Assembly: GCF_014084125.1 (NCBI RefSeq)
Contig: NZ_CP048405.1
Coordinates: forward strand, 186,001-250,000
Direction of reading: 5' to 3'
DNA from: Streptacidiphilus sp. PB12-B1b
GTDB taxonomy: Bacteria; Actinomycetota; Actinomycetes; Streptomycetales; Streptomycetaceae
Length of the DNA: 64,000 nt
Part shown: positions 25,226-33,442 of the stretch, piece by piece
Layout of the letters: every line of letters begins with the position of its first letter
Position numbering within the stretch: the stretch's first letter is position 1
Position numbers and translations under genes: made by a program
The notes under the pieces: model-generated
Told to the model about the DNA's origin: nothing
The model's input: the letters and a program-made list of their open reading frames with translations, nothing else
The model's database searches: none

Positions 25226-25938
25226 CGGACCCGAGAACCGCCCCGCCGGTACAGGAAGGCAGTGGCGCGACCTTCTGGTCGTGGCTCGGTCCGGACGCCA
25301 GGGACGCCCTGGTCCGCGCCGCGCGTCCGGTCCGTCACCAGCCGGGGGAGACCCTGCTGCGTGCCGGTGAACACTCGGACCACCTCGTCGTGGTGCGGTC
25401 CGGCTGCGTCAAGGTGATGCTCGACTCCAGTACCGGGCACAGCGCGGTGCTGGCGCTGCGCGGCCCGGGCGACCTGCTCGGCGAGCAGGCCGGCATCGGC
25501 GGGACGACCCGCAGCGCCACGCTGCAGGCACTCACCGACGTCACCTGTTGGACGCTTCCCCTGGCCGAGTTCAGCCGGCTCCAGCTGGCCGAGGCCGGCA
25601 TCGGCGCGGCGCTGCAGCGGGTCCTGTCCGAGCGGCTGCGCGAGGCGGACCGGATGCGCGCGGCAACGGCGGAGCCGGTACAGACCCGGCTTGCCGCGCT
25701 CCTGCTGGAACTCGCAGCCCGCTACGGGTCCGAAAGCGACGACGGGCAGGCACGCGTCCACCTGCCGCTGTCCCAGGACGATCTGGCAGGCCTCGTCGTC
25801 AGTTCACGCCGCACCGTGAGCCGGGTCTTCGAGCAGTGGCGCCAGAACGGCTGGGTGGTCACCGGCCGTCTGGAGGTGCGGGTGCTGCGCGTGGACGTGT
25901 TGCGGTCGCTGGCCTTCACAACTGGTCAGCCGTCCTGA
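25222..25938 (+). CDS. Crp/Fnr-family cyclic-nucleotide-binding regulator
   Basis: A 238-residue regulator whose ATG overlaps the upstream stop. An N-terminal cNMP-binding beta-roll (about 15-130) keeps the phosphate-binding cassette: G87-E88 in GEQAGIGG and R97-S98 in TTRSATLQA, so it could bind a cyclic nucleotide. A dimerisation helix is followed by an HTH_Crp domain (LPLSQDDLAGLVVSSRRTVSRVFEQWRQNGWV). It is translationally coupled to the TM effector-like protein and converges, with a 23-bp overlap, on the kinase gene of the opposing operon. It may report the cyclic nucleotide made by the cyclase at 33.4-34.3 kb. Confidence 0.88.
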   Translation: MTDPRTAPPVQEGSGATFWSWLGPDARDALVRAARPVRHQPGETLLRAGEHSDHLVVVRSGCVKVMLDSSTGHSAVLALRGPGDLLGEQAGIGGTTRSATLQALTDVTCWTLPLAEFSRLQLAEAGIGAALQRVLSERLREADRMRAATAEPVQTRLAALLLELAARYGSESDDGQARVHLPLSQDDLAGLVVSSRRTVSRVFEQWRQNGWVVTGRLEVRVLRVDVLRSLAFTTGQPS

Positions 25939-27586
25939 CGGTCAGACCGTACTGCTGCGCGATGGGCGTCCAGACTGTGACGAACGCCTGCTTGTCGGCG
26001 GTCGCCTGCCGGCTGTCGTCGTCGGCGGCGTCCCAGTTCGAGGTGTGATCGGCCCCGCTGCTGCCGCAGCTGCCGTTCTGGACGTCCTGGGCCCAACTTG
26101 CGAACGCCTGGTCGGCCTGGATCGACTCGGTCCATGCCTGCTTGAGGTCGCTGACAACCTGGTCGCCGCCGGGCAGGGCAGACACGTCCAGCGCTCCCAG
26201 CTGGCTGAGCAGGTCTTGCCGGGTCTGCGCCGCCTGTTGCAGCGCTGACACGTCGTTGCTCAGATCCCCGCCGCTCGTGCAGTTGTCGACATCGTTCACC
26301 GCGTCGGTCACCTGGGAGCGTGTCCCGTCGTTCTGCGACAGGAGCTGATCGATCGCAGCTGCCTGCTGCTGGGCACCGTCCGGGCTCGGCGAGCCGGTCC
26401 CGGTGCCGTTGCCCTGCTCCTGGTCCTGCTGGGTCGTGGTGCCGACCGCCGAGCTCCCGCTTGCGTCCGTGCGGGCGGCTCCGCTGTGGGTGGCGGCGAA
26501 CCAGATGCTGATCAGGAGGACCAGCGCGCCCAGCGCCCGCAGCAGCGTTCGCGGCCTGACGGTCGGCACCGTCGGTGGAGGCTTCTTCCCGGCCGGGGGC
26601 TGGGCCGGGCCTGCCTTCCGCGTGCCGTTCGGGCCCGATGGCCTCGGCGCTGACGCGCCCTGTGGTGCGGACGAAGGCGCCGGCTGTTCGGTGCCGGTTT
26701 GCGGCGCCGGTGCGGGCCGCGGCGGGGGCGGTGGCACGGTGCCCGCCGCGCGCGCCGCCTCACGAAGCGGACCGGTCCAGGCACTGGGTCCGGGCCTGCG
26801 GGAGGGGTCGGCGTGCGCGCTGAGATCCGCCAACTGGCCCAGTTCGGGCAGGAGTCGGCGGAGCACATCGGCGTGGAAGCCGTCCTGCTCCTTGGCCAGC
26901 AGCCGGGTGGCGAGCCTGCCGAACTTCGCTGCGTCGGTCGCCTGGGTAGCGATCGGCTCTCCCGCCGCCGAGGACCATCCGGGCGTCTCCACCTGGGGGA
27001 GCGCGTCGCAGCCCGCCAGCCGCATGGCATCGCAGTCGATGAAGAAGCTCCCGGGGGTGGGACGCATTCGGTAGAGGACGTTCTTCGGCGAGAAGTCGCC
27101 CACGACGATGCCGAGCCGGTGCAGCCGGTCCATGGCCTCGGCCACCTCGGCCAGCAGGCGCAGCCGCTGCTCCGTGCTCGGCAGCGGGAGCTGCGCGCGC
27201 TGGAGGTACTCGTCGGGGTTCAGCAGGAACTCCAGCCCTGCCGCACGCTCCACGCCGGCGGCGCTCACGAAGAAGTCCCGCGGCACCAAGCGCATCAGGA
27301 AGCCGCAGGTGCTGCCGGAGTCGTCCTCGACGACCGCCGCAGGCCAGCAGGTGTTCTCGCAGAGCCAGCGCGCGTCCGCCTCGTCCAGCTCGGCCGGAAG
27401 GTCCGCCATCTTCCGCAGCACACTGACGTTCAGCCTGGCCCGGGTCTCGGGCTTGTAGCGCTTGTAGGCGACCTCCCACTGCTGGTTGATCCGCCGGTTC
27501 GCCACGCGGAAGACCTCGCCCTGACCGCCCTTGCCGAGCGGCACCCCGCCGAGGTCCAGCTCCTTCTCCCGGACAGCCGCCGTCAC
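25916..27586 (-). CDS. Membrane-anchored Ser/Thr kinase of a TerY-type triad
   Basis: A 556-residue protein; GTG 27586 overlaps the PP2C stop (GTGA). The kinase domain (about 10-270) has a Gly-rich loop PLGKGGQGEVF, K42 in VAYKRY, an atypical catalytic loop GDFSPKN (D164, N169; the His-Arg of HRD is missing) and IDCD at 183-186 instead of DFG. A Pro-rich linker, one TM (LLRALGALVLLISIWF, about 345-365) and a ~190-residue outer Gln/Asp-rich domain follow. Such divergent kinases accompany a PP2C phosphatase and a vWA protein in TerY-phosphorylation triads, exactly as here. Last gene of a six-gene operon. Confidence 0.85.
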   Translation of the reverse strand: MTAAVREKELDLGGVPLGKGGQGEVFRVANRRINQQWEVAYKRYKPETRARLNVSVLRKMADLPAELDEADARWLCENTCWPAAVVEDDSGSTCGFLMRLVPRDFFVSAAGVERAAGLEFLLNPDEYLQRAQLPLPSTEQRLRLLAEVAEAMDRLHRLGIVVGDFSPKNVLYRMRPTPGSFFIDCDAMRLAGCDALPQVETPGWSSAAGEPIATQATDAAKFGRLATRLLAKEQDGFHADVLRRLLPELGQLADLSAHADPSRRPGPSAWTGPLREAARAAGTVPPPPPRPAPAPQTGTEQPAPSSAPQGASAPRPSGPNGTRKAGPAQPPAGKKPPPTVPTVRPRTLLRALGALVLLISIWFAATHSGAARTDASGSSAVGTTTQQDQEQGNGTGTGSPSPDGAQQQAAAIDQLLSQNDGTRSQVTDAVNDVDNCTSGGDLSNDVSALQQAAQTRQDLLSQLGALDVSALPGGDQVVSDLKQAWTESIQADQAFASWAQDVQNGSCGSSGADHTSNWDAADDDSRQATADKQAFVTVWTPIAQQYGLTVRTADQL

Positions 27587-28668
27587 GTGCCGCCTCCGGA
27601 GTGCTGCCGGCGCTGCCAGACGGCGAGCAGCGTGCGGTCGTCGTCGAAGGTCTCCCGGGAGAAGTCCAGCAGGTGCGCGAACTCCAACGGCGGCGGTGGC
27701 GCTGCCAACCGCTCGGCAAAGAGCCTGCCGACCTGGCCGGTGCCGTCACCGAGCGGTCCACCGAACCCGTCCGTGCCGACCAGCAGGACGCCGCGGTCCG
27801 GGAGGACGAAGCCGCGCGGACGGATCCCGCTGCTCACATAGGGCAGCGGGTGGACGGCGGACGAGGCGACCTCCTGGTCCCCTGGCGGTGGCTGCTCCCA
27901 GATCGGCTCGTAGACCTCGCCCCTGAGCACCCAGGCGTTGGAGTCCCCGATGCGGACCAGCGAGACCTGGAGCCCGTCCGGTGTCGGCGTGACCAGCCCG
28001 GCGACGAGCGTCGTTGCGAGCAGGTGCGCTGTCTCGTCGATGCCGACCGAACCGGCCGCGGTGCGCTCCAGCACCCGGGAGGCGTGGTCACGAAGGGCGT
28101 AGGCGCCGGCGCTGAGCACCTGCGGCAGGTCGATGTCGGCGTGCGCGCGGCCGCCGTCCAGCTGGGCGACGACGGTGTCCACGGCGGTGCGGCAGGCCAG
28201 GGTGGCGCCCAGATGCGGCTGTCGCGCCTTGGAGACGCCGTCGGCCACGGCGAAGACCAGGGCTCCGGTGCGGGGGTCCACCGCGAGCGCCACGTCGTCC
28301 TCGCGCGGTCGGTCGCCGTAGCGGTGGCGGTCCCCGCGGACGGACGCCATGCGGACGGTGAACGCATGCGTCGACCAGCCGTCGACGATGGTGTCGGGCC
28401 GGTACGACAGCGAGGCCGCGCCCGGGGGTCGCGCCTCGAACACGGTGCTGGGGACGCCGATCTCGGCCCGTCGCGGGAAGCCCTCCGGCCCACCGCCGGC
28501 GGCTGCCGACGGCGGTGGGACGACGGGCGGCGGCGGGTTCAGCACGTTTCCCCAGTCGTCCATCCAGTCGTCGACACCCCGCCTGTCGGGCAATCGGCTC
28601 CGGCCCGGGGGCAGTTCGCGCGAGCCGGGTACGGCAGGCTCGTCCGGCCGGAATGCTCGGAAGCTCAT
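27583..28668 (-). CDS. PP2C-family Ser/Thr protein phosphatase
   Basis: A 361-residue protein from ATG 28668, 12 nt after the vWA gene. A Pro-rich N-terminus (about 1-85) leads into a PP2C domain with metal-binding and structural motifs: REDDVALAVD, VFAVADGVSKA, VRIGDSNAWVL, LLVGTDGFGG and FDDDRTLLAVW. It should reverse phosphorylation by the kinase encoded immediately downstream, with which it is translationally coupled. No TM is present. Together with the vWA protein these form a classical vWA-PP2C-kinase switch. Confidence 0.88.
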   Translation of the reverse strand: MSFRAFRPDEPAVPGSRELPPGRSRLPDRRGVDDWMDDWGNVLNPPPPVVPPPSAAAGGGPEGFPRRAEIGVPSTVFEARPPGAASLSYRPDTIVDGWSTHAFTVRMASVRGDRHRYGDRPREDDVALAVDPRTGALVFAVADGVSKARQPHLGATLACRTAVDTVVAQLDGGRAHADIDLPQVLSAGAYALRDHASRVLERTAAGSVGIDETAHLLATTLVAGLVTPTPDGLQVSLVRIGDSNAWVLRGEVYEPIWEQPPPGDQEVASSAVHPLPYVSSGIRPRGFVLPDRGVLLVGTDGFGGPLGDGTGQVGRLFAERLAAPPPPLEFAHLLDFSRETFDDDRTLLAVWQRRQHSGGGT

Positions 28669-28680
28669 GCGGCGCCCCGC

Positions 28681-29364
28681 TCAGACCACGTCGATGGCCA
28701 TGCGGAAGCCTGCCGGCTTCTCCACGACCAGTTCGGGGGAGTCGCTGCCCAGGGACAGGCCGGACTCGATGACGCTGGTGGTCAGCGCGGTGCAGAAGGT
28801 GGCGATCGCGGCGCCGACGTCGGCGCCGGGGATCGAGACGAAGGCGTACTCCGGGTTGGTGGCCACCTGCACGATGGTTGCCGCCTCCACGTCGTCGCCG
28901 ATGCCGCAGGCGACGATGTTCGGGGCCGCGCGGGTGATCCCGCGGTCGGTCAGCTGGTGGTGCGTGGTGGCCCAGTCCTCGCGGCCGTTCGGCTGACCGT
29001 CGGTCAACATGAAGACCGCCGGCCGGTGCACCGTGTAACCCTGCTGCTTGAACTCGGTGATGTCCCGGGGGATGCAGGTGAGCAGCTCCTGGAAGGCCGC
29101 TCGGTAGCTGGTGCCCCCGCGGTCGCTCTCCAGGAGCGGGAGCTCGTTCTCCCGGCGGAGGTCGGCGGCGCGCAGTCGGACGGTGGCCCGGTGGGAGAAG
29201 CCGATCACCGAGAAGCGGACCTTGGCTGCCGCCATGGGCTCGCCGAGCAGCGCGGTGTGCAGGGAGGAGAGCCCGGCGTTGAGCTCCGCGATGTGCCTCT
29301 CCATCGAGCCCGACTCGTCGGCGAGCACGTACATGGGGACGAGATTGCCTCTGTTGTCAGCCAT
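28681..29364 (-). CDS. TerY-like vWA domain protein
   Basis: A 227-residue single-domain vWA protein. ATG 29364 gives MADNRGNLVPMYVLADESGSM, placing the metal-ion-dependent adhesion site at D16-x-S18-x-S20. Further MIDAS elements are GGTSYRAAF (Thr) and VFMLTDGQPNG (Asp). The length and layout match TerY of tellurium-resistance-type stress systems. TerY proteins are thought to nucleate complexes whose state is set by the partner kinase and phosphatase, both encoded downstream. No TerB/C/D/E homologue was seen in the window, so the triad is used here without the classical ter genes. Confidence 0.87.
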   Translation of the reverse strand: MADNRGNLVPMYVLADESGSMERHIAELNAGLSSLHTALLGEPMAAAKVRFSVIGFSHRATVRLRAADLRRENELPLLESDRGGTSYRAAFQELLTCIPRDITEFKQQGYTVHRPAVFMLTDGQPNGREDWATTHHQLTDRGITRAAPNIVACGIGDDVEAATIVQVATNPEYAFVSIPGADVGAAIATFCTALTTSVIESGLSLGSDSPELVVEKPAGFRMAIDVV

Positions 29365-29450
29365 GGAGGCGGACCTGCCTTTCAGGGCGTGCTGATGTGC
29401 ATCGGTGGTGTGCGGGCTGACCGTGCCCGCGGACGGAACGTCGTTCGGGT

Positions 29451-31187
29451 TCAGCCGAGTTGGCGCAACCCGGGCGGGCAGACCGGGGCCAGTTCGAGCC
29501 GCCCGCGGAGCAGGCCGGTGCCCAGCTCCCGTACGGTGTCGTTCAGCAGCAGCGCGAACTCCTCCGCAGCGGCCGTCGGATCGAGGTGCGGCCGGGCGAC
29601 GAAGGCCAGCTCGCTCCGGCTCGCCATGGCGGCTGTGGTCTCCGCGCCCGCCTGGCCGATCCCCACGGCGACGATCGCCGGCTGGTAGGGCGCGCCCGGG
29701 CCGGTCAGCGCGGTGAGCTGGTTCCGCCACGCCGAACCGTCCTCCGCGACGCCCGCGACGAGAAGGAAGACGATCGGCCGGTGAACGGTCGGATGATCCC
29801 CCTTGAGCTGGTCGACGTCGCCCGGGACGACCTTGGCGAGCTGCTCGAACGCCGTCCCGTAGCGGGCGCCGGTGCGCACGTCCGGAACCGGCATGACCGT
29901 GCCCCAGTCGACGCGGGTCATCGGCAGCGCGACCCGGGTGTCCTCGGCCACGGTCAGGACGGACAGGCGGATGCGTTCTGCGATGCCGGGGACCGTCAGC
30001 AGCGTCGTGTGCAGGGAGCGGAGACCGTTGCCGAGCGTCTGGGCGCAGGCGGCCGCCGCCGGCGACTCGTCGAGGACGACGTAGACGGGCAGCACGCCGA
30101 CGCCCGGGGAGGCGTCGTGCGCGGGAGCGTCCCCAGGGGCGCCCGCCCTGGTACCCGGCCCGGGACCGGAGCCGGCGGGGTTGCCGGTGGTCGCCTTGCC
30201 CCAGTAGACGGGCGGCAGCTCCGAGGCCGCCGGCGTCGGAGCCGCGCCACGTGGCAGACCGCCCAGTACTTCGTTGCGCAGTTGCTCCACATCGACCGGC
30301 TGGAGCAGACCCTCCTTGAGGACCGCATGGAACAGGGCATCGCTGCGCACGGAGTTCTGCGCGACGAGGTCCGCCTGGAGCTGCATCTGGTGCAGGACCT
30401 GTGCGATCGCCCCGGCGGTGTCCTCGGGATGCTGGGCCAGGTGCGCGCGGAGCAGGGCCTGGAGGTCCATGCTGCTGCCGGCCAGCTCCCGCATCCGTTC
30501 CTGCTGCTGTGCCAGCCGGGCTTCCTCGACGGCCCGTTCCCGCTCCAGCTGTCCGCGCAGCCGTGCGGCCTCGAGCTGGTTCTCACTCTCCACCCTGGCC
30601 TTGGCCAGGTCGTGTTCGGCGTAGCCCCGCTTCAGATCGCGCTTGGCCTGCGTCAGGCCGGTCAGGTGGCGCTGTGCCGCCTGGTCCGGGTTGAGTTCGA
30701 CCAGACACCGGTGGACGGTGATCCCCTCGTCGAGTACCAGGTGCTGGTCGAAGCGCTGGTTCATCGCCGCCTCGGCTCTGGCCGCGTCCTCGATGGCGAA
30801 CCGGCGGGAGATGCCGCGAAGCACCTGGGCGACCTGCCCGTAGACCACGGTGAGGGCGTCCTGGACGTTGCGCCGCACGATCTCGGTCGGGTCGGTGACC
30901 CGGAAGCTGATGTCCAGGGCGGCCTGGAAGAAGTGGACCTGGTCGCTGCAGGGCATGGGCGAGCTCTCCAGCCGCGCCCTGCGGTGGTGGTCGCTCATGT
31001 CGACCTCGTAGCGGGTGCTGAAGCGGCCCAGGAACTGGTCGGACAGAGACGGCAGACGGTCCCGGAGCCAGTACAGCTGCCCGACGGAACTGGCGTACAC
31101 CACCGCGCGGTTGGGGTCGATCGCCGCGACCGGCCCGATCCTGCGGACGGGCTGTCGGCTGAGAATCAGAGGGAGTTGGGGTGGCAT
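29451..31187 (-). CDS. SPFH-like/coiled-coil protein fused to a degenerate vWA domain
   Basis: A 578-residue protein; ATG 31187 overlaps the NTPase stop (TGATG). About 1-190 resemble an SPFH/band-7 domain (DQVHFFQAALDISFRVTDPTEIVRRNVQDAL). A long charged coiled coil (about 190-270; AEHDLAKARVESENQLEAARL) and a linker follow. About 370-578 are a vWA domain related to the neighbouring TerY (VYVVLDES, TALTGPGAPYQPAIVAVGIG), but its MIDAS is lost: DESPA replaces DESGS and VAGVAEDG replaces the TDG strand. It probably scaffolds the TerY/kinase complex on a membrane or oligomer. The fusion is unusual. Confidence 0.72.
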   Translation of the reverse strand: MPPQLPLILSRQPVRRIGPVAAIDPNRAVVYASSVGQLYWLRDRLPSLSDQFLGRFSTRYEVDMSDHHRRARLESSPMPCSDQVHFFQAALDISFRVTDPTEIVRRNVQDALTVVYGQVAQVLRGISRRFAIEDAARAEAAMNQRFDQHLVLDEGITVHRCLVELNPDQAAQRHLTGLTQAKRDLKRGYAEHDLAKARVESENQLEAARLRGQLERERAVEEARLAQQQERMRELAGSSMDLQALLRAHLAQHPEDTAGAIAQVLHQMQLQADLVAQNSVRSDALFHAVLKEGLLQPVDVEQLRNEVLGGLPRGAAPTPAASELPPVYWGKATTGNPAGSGPGPGTRAGAPGDAPAHDASPGVGVLPVYVVLDESPAAAACAQTLGNGLRSLHTTLLTVPGIAERIRLSVLTVAEDTRVALPMTRVDWGTVMPVPDVRTGARYGTAFEQLAKVVPGDVDQLKGDHPTVHRPIVFLLVAGVAEDGSAWRNQLTALTGPGAPYQPAIVAVGIGQAGAETTAAMASRSELAFVARPHLDPTAAAEEFALLLNDTVRELGTGLLRGRLELAPVCPPGLRQLG

Positions 31188-33442
31188 CACAGAACCTTCT
31201 GGGCGGCCCGGCTCCCGGAGAGCCGAGCGGTGACTTCTACGGCGCAGGCAGCCACAGGCGATCCGGCCTCCTGCGCCCACTCGGCGGCGCAGCGTTGGAT
31301 GATCGCCGTGGTGCGGGCGTTGTCGTGGGCGACGGCCGCGACGAGGCGCAGGAACGCCTCGCACAGCGGTCGATCGGCGCCGGCCCGAGCAGCCCAGGTG
31401 CGCAGCACCTGGGTCGCCTCACGGTGGTGGATCGGTTCGTTGAGGGCGGTACGCCAGAGTTCCACGAGCAGCGCGCGGGACTCCGGACGCAGGTCGGCGT
31501 GGCGCAGCAGGCCCGGCCACTGGACCTCGGTCGTCGCGCCCGTGGCCGCCTCCTCGCCGTCCGCCGTGTCGACCAGCTGCGCGGCCACGATGAGGAAGGC
31601 GAGCAGGGCGCTCGGGCGGGACTGCCAGTCGGCCAACGACTGGTGGAGTCGCATCAGCGTCACCGTCACCAGGACCGTGTGCTCGGTGAGCACGTCGGTC
31701 AGGCTGTCGCCGATGGCCACGGCAACCCGGATGCTGTCGACGGGGGCCAGCCGGACGAGCGCATCGATCGCGGCCATCGGGGCGGCCCCGCCGAGGGCGA
31801 CGCCGTACACCCGTGCAGCCGTGGCCTGCGCGTTGGGGTCGTCGTCCCGGTGCCAGGACCGCGCGAGGTCCTCGACCACCGGACGCAGTTGCTCGTCGTG
31901 GACGCACACGGACAGGGCGTAGGCGACCGTGTTCTGCCGGTTGCGGTCCCCGCCGTAGGCCCAGGGCCGGAGCGAGTGGTCGGTCAGATACTCGAACGAC
32001 CGGCAGGCCAGCAGGCCGAGGGCGACACCCGCGTAGATCCGCACCTGTTCCGAGGGGTCTTCGGCCAGCCGCCCCAGCCAGCCGAGCAGCACGTCCTGGA
32101 CCTGGTACTCGCACCAGGTGTGCAGGATGATCTGGGCTGGATAGGTCGGGTCCTGGTAGCCGACCGAGGTGGCGGGCACCTGGCCGACCGCCGTGCGCAC
32201 CGGCGCGGTGCTCGTCCGGGCGCGCAGCAGGGCGAGCCGGCGCCGCAACGGCAGCCCGTACGGATCGGGCACCCCGCGGGTGGGGCTGTCCTCCTCCTGC
32301 GGGGCCTGGGCCAAGGGGTCGTCCCGGCGCAGCAGCGCCCGTTGCAGCTGCCGGGTGGCGGCCGCGATCTGTTCGTGCGGAAGGCCGTTGAGCACGGCCA
32401 GGGCGATGGCGTGGCTGTGCAGGCGGGGATCGCGCAGTCCCTCGATCCAGATCTCGAAGTCCTCCGCGCTGCGGCTCGCCAGCCGATGCCGGACCCGGCC
32501 GAGGTCGAGCAGCTCGGTGTCGGCCGCCTCCACCTCGTCCACCAGCGCCGACGCCAGGTCGGCGGCGAGCTTGGCGGGGGTCTCCTCGCCGAGGTGGTCC
32601 TCCAGCAGTTGCTGCACCTTCGTGTCGGCGAGCAGTCGGGCGGCCTGTCCCGTACCGAGCTGCCACTGGAGAAACCGCTCGACCAGACGGGACGGGCCCG
32701 GACGGCCGTCGAGAGTGGCGACGTAATCGAGCAGCTCCGCGTCGTTCATCCCGGAGTCCGCCACCTGGGTGATGACCACGCGGGCATCGATCCGCTCCAG
32801 ACTGTCCTCCATGGCGTGGAGGGCGGCAGCGGTGAGACCGGTGGTGCGGGCGGGCCGGTCGAGCAGGAGCCCGGTGCCGGACAGCTGGTCCGCGTTGGCA
32901 TCCACCAACTGCGGCAGTTCGGCCGGAGCGGTGTCGTGGCCCAGACTGAAGATCCGGTCGTGGGTGTGGCCGAGGAGCAGCCGGATGGCCGCGGTGGTCT
33001 TTCCCCAGCCGTCGGGTGCGCGCACGATGACGACGCGGCGCTTGCCGAAGGCGGCGAGCACCTCGGGCCAGCCGTTCGGCTCGACGAAGGCGTGCTGCGC
33101 CCGGTCCAGCAGCAGGGGCGAGAGCCGGCCGAGCCGCCGTCGGGTGTTGCCCGAGAAGAAGACGTACTTGTTGCCCGAGACGAAGTCGCCGCCGACGTTG
33201 CTGTAGGCGTCCTGCCGGGCGTTGTGCCGGAAGGCGCCCTGGCCGAAGCCGCCGGTGGCGTCCGAGGCCTCGGTGTCCGACTCGGCCGCGTCGGGCTTCT
33301 CCTGCGCCGGACCGGACGCCGTCGCCCCCTGGCCGGATCCTTCGGGCTTCTCCCCAGCGCCTGCGCCGCCCGGGTGGGGACCTGTGCCCCCAGCGTCCAC
33401 CGGCGCTGCGCCGGAGGTCATGGCGTCCGGAGCGGGACTCAT
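31187..33442 (-). CDS. P-loop NTPase with helical-repeat C-terminus
   Basis: A 751-residue protein; ATG 33442 overlaps the cyclase stop (ATGA). About 1-75 are low-complexity Gly/Ala/Glu. A short motif VGGDFVSGNKYVFF (about 83-96) precedes a P-loop domain with Walker A APDGWGKTT and hydrophobic strands ending in Asp (GLLLDRP, RVVITQVAD). From about 300 the protein is all-helical with HEAT/TPR-like repeats (EQVRIYAGVALGLL, DSIRVAVAIGDSL). This resembles STAND-type or other conflict-system NTPases, with the repeats as sensor. A related GDAVGGDKYVG motif ends the cyclase encoded just upstream. Role as signal sensor is inferred. Confidence 0.7.
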   Translation of the reverse strand: MSPAPDAMTSGAAPVDAGGTGPHPGGAGAGEKPEGSGQGATASGPAQEKPDAAESDTEASDATGGFGQGAFRHNARQDAYSNVGGDFVSGNKYVFFSGNTRRRLGRLSPLLLDRAQHAFVEPNGWPEVLAAFGKRRVVIVRAPDGWGKTTAAIRLLLGHTHDRIFSLGHDTAPAELPQLVDANADQLSGTGLLLDRPARTTGLTAAALHAMEDSLERIDARVVITQVADSGMNDAELLDYVATLDGRPGPSRLVERFLQWQLGTGQAARLLADTKVQQLLEDHLGEETPAKLAADLASALVDEVEAADTELLDLGRVRHRLASRSAEDFEIWIEGLRDPRLHSHAIALAVLNGLPHEQIAAATRQLQRALLRRDDPLAQAPQEEDSPTRGVPDPYGLPLRRRLALLRARTSTAPVRTAVGQVPATSVGYQDPTYPAQIILHTWCEYQVQDVLLGWLGRLAEDPSEQVRIYAGVALGLLACRSFEYLTDHSLRPWAYGGDRNRQNTVAYALSVCVHDEQLRPVVEDLARSWHRDDDPNAQATAARVYGVALGGAAPMAAIDALVRLAPVDSIRVAVAIGDSLTDVLTEHTVLVTVTLMRLHQSLADWQSRPSALLAFLIVAAQLVDTADGEEAATGATTEVQWPGLLRHADLRPESRALLVELWRTALNEPIHHREATQVLRTWAARAGADRPLCEAFLRLVAAVAHDNARTTAIIQRCAAEWAQEAGSPVAACAVEVTARLSGSRAAQKVL

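Noticed and set aside
29364-29451. Complete tellurium resistance (ter) cluster
   Set aside because: Only the TerY/PP2C/kinase triad is present; no TerB, TerC, TerD/E or TerZ-like protein was seen in the window.
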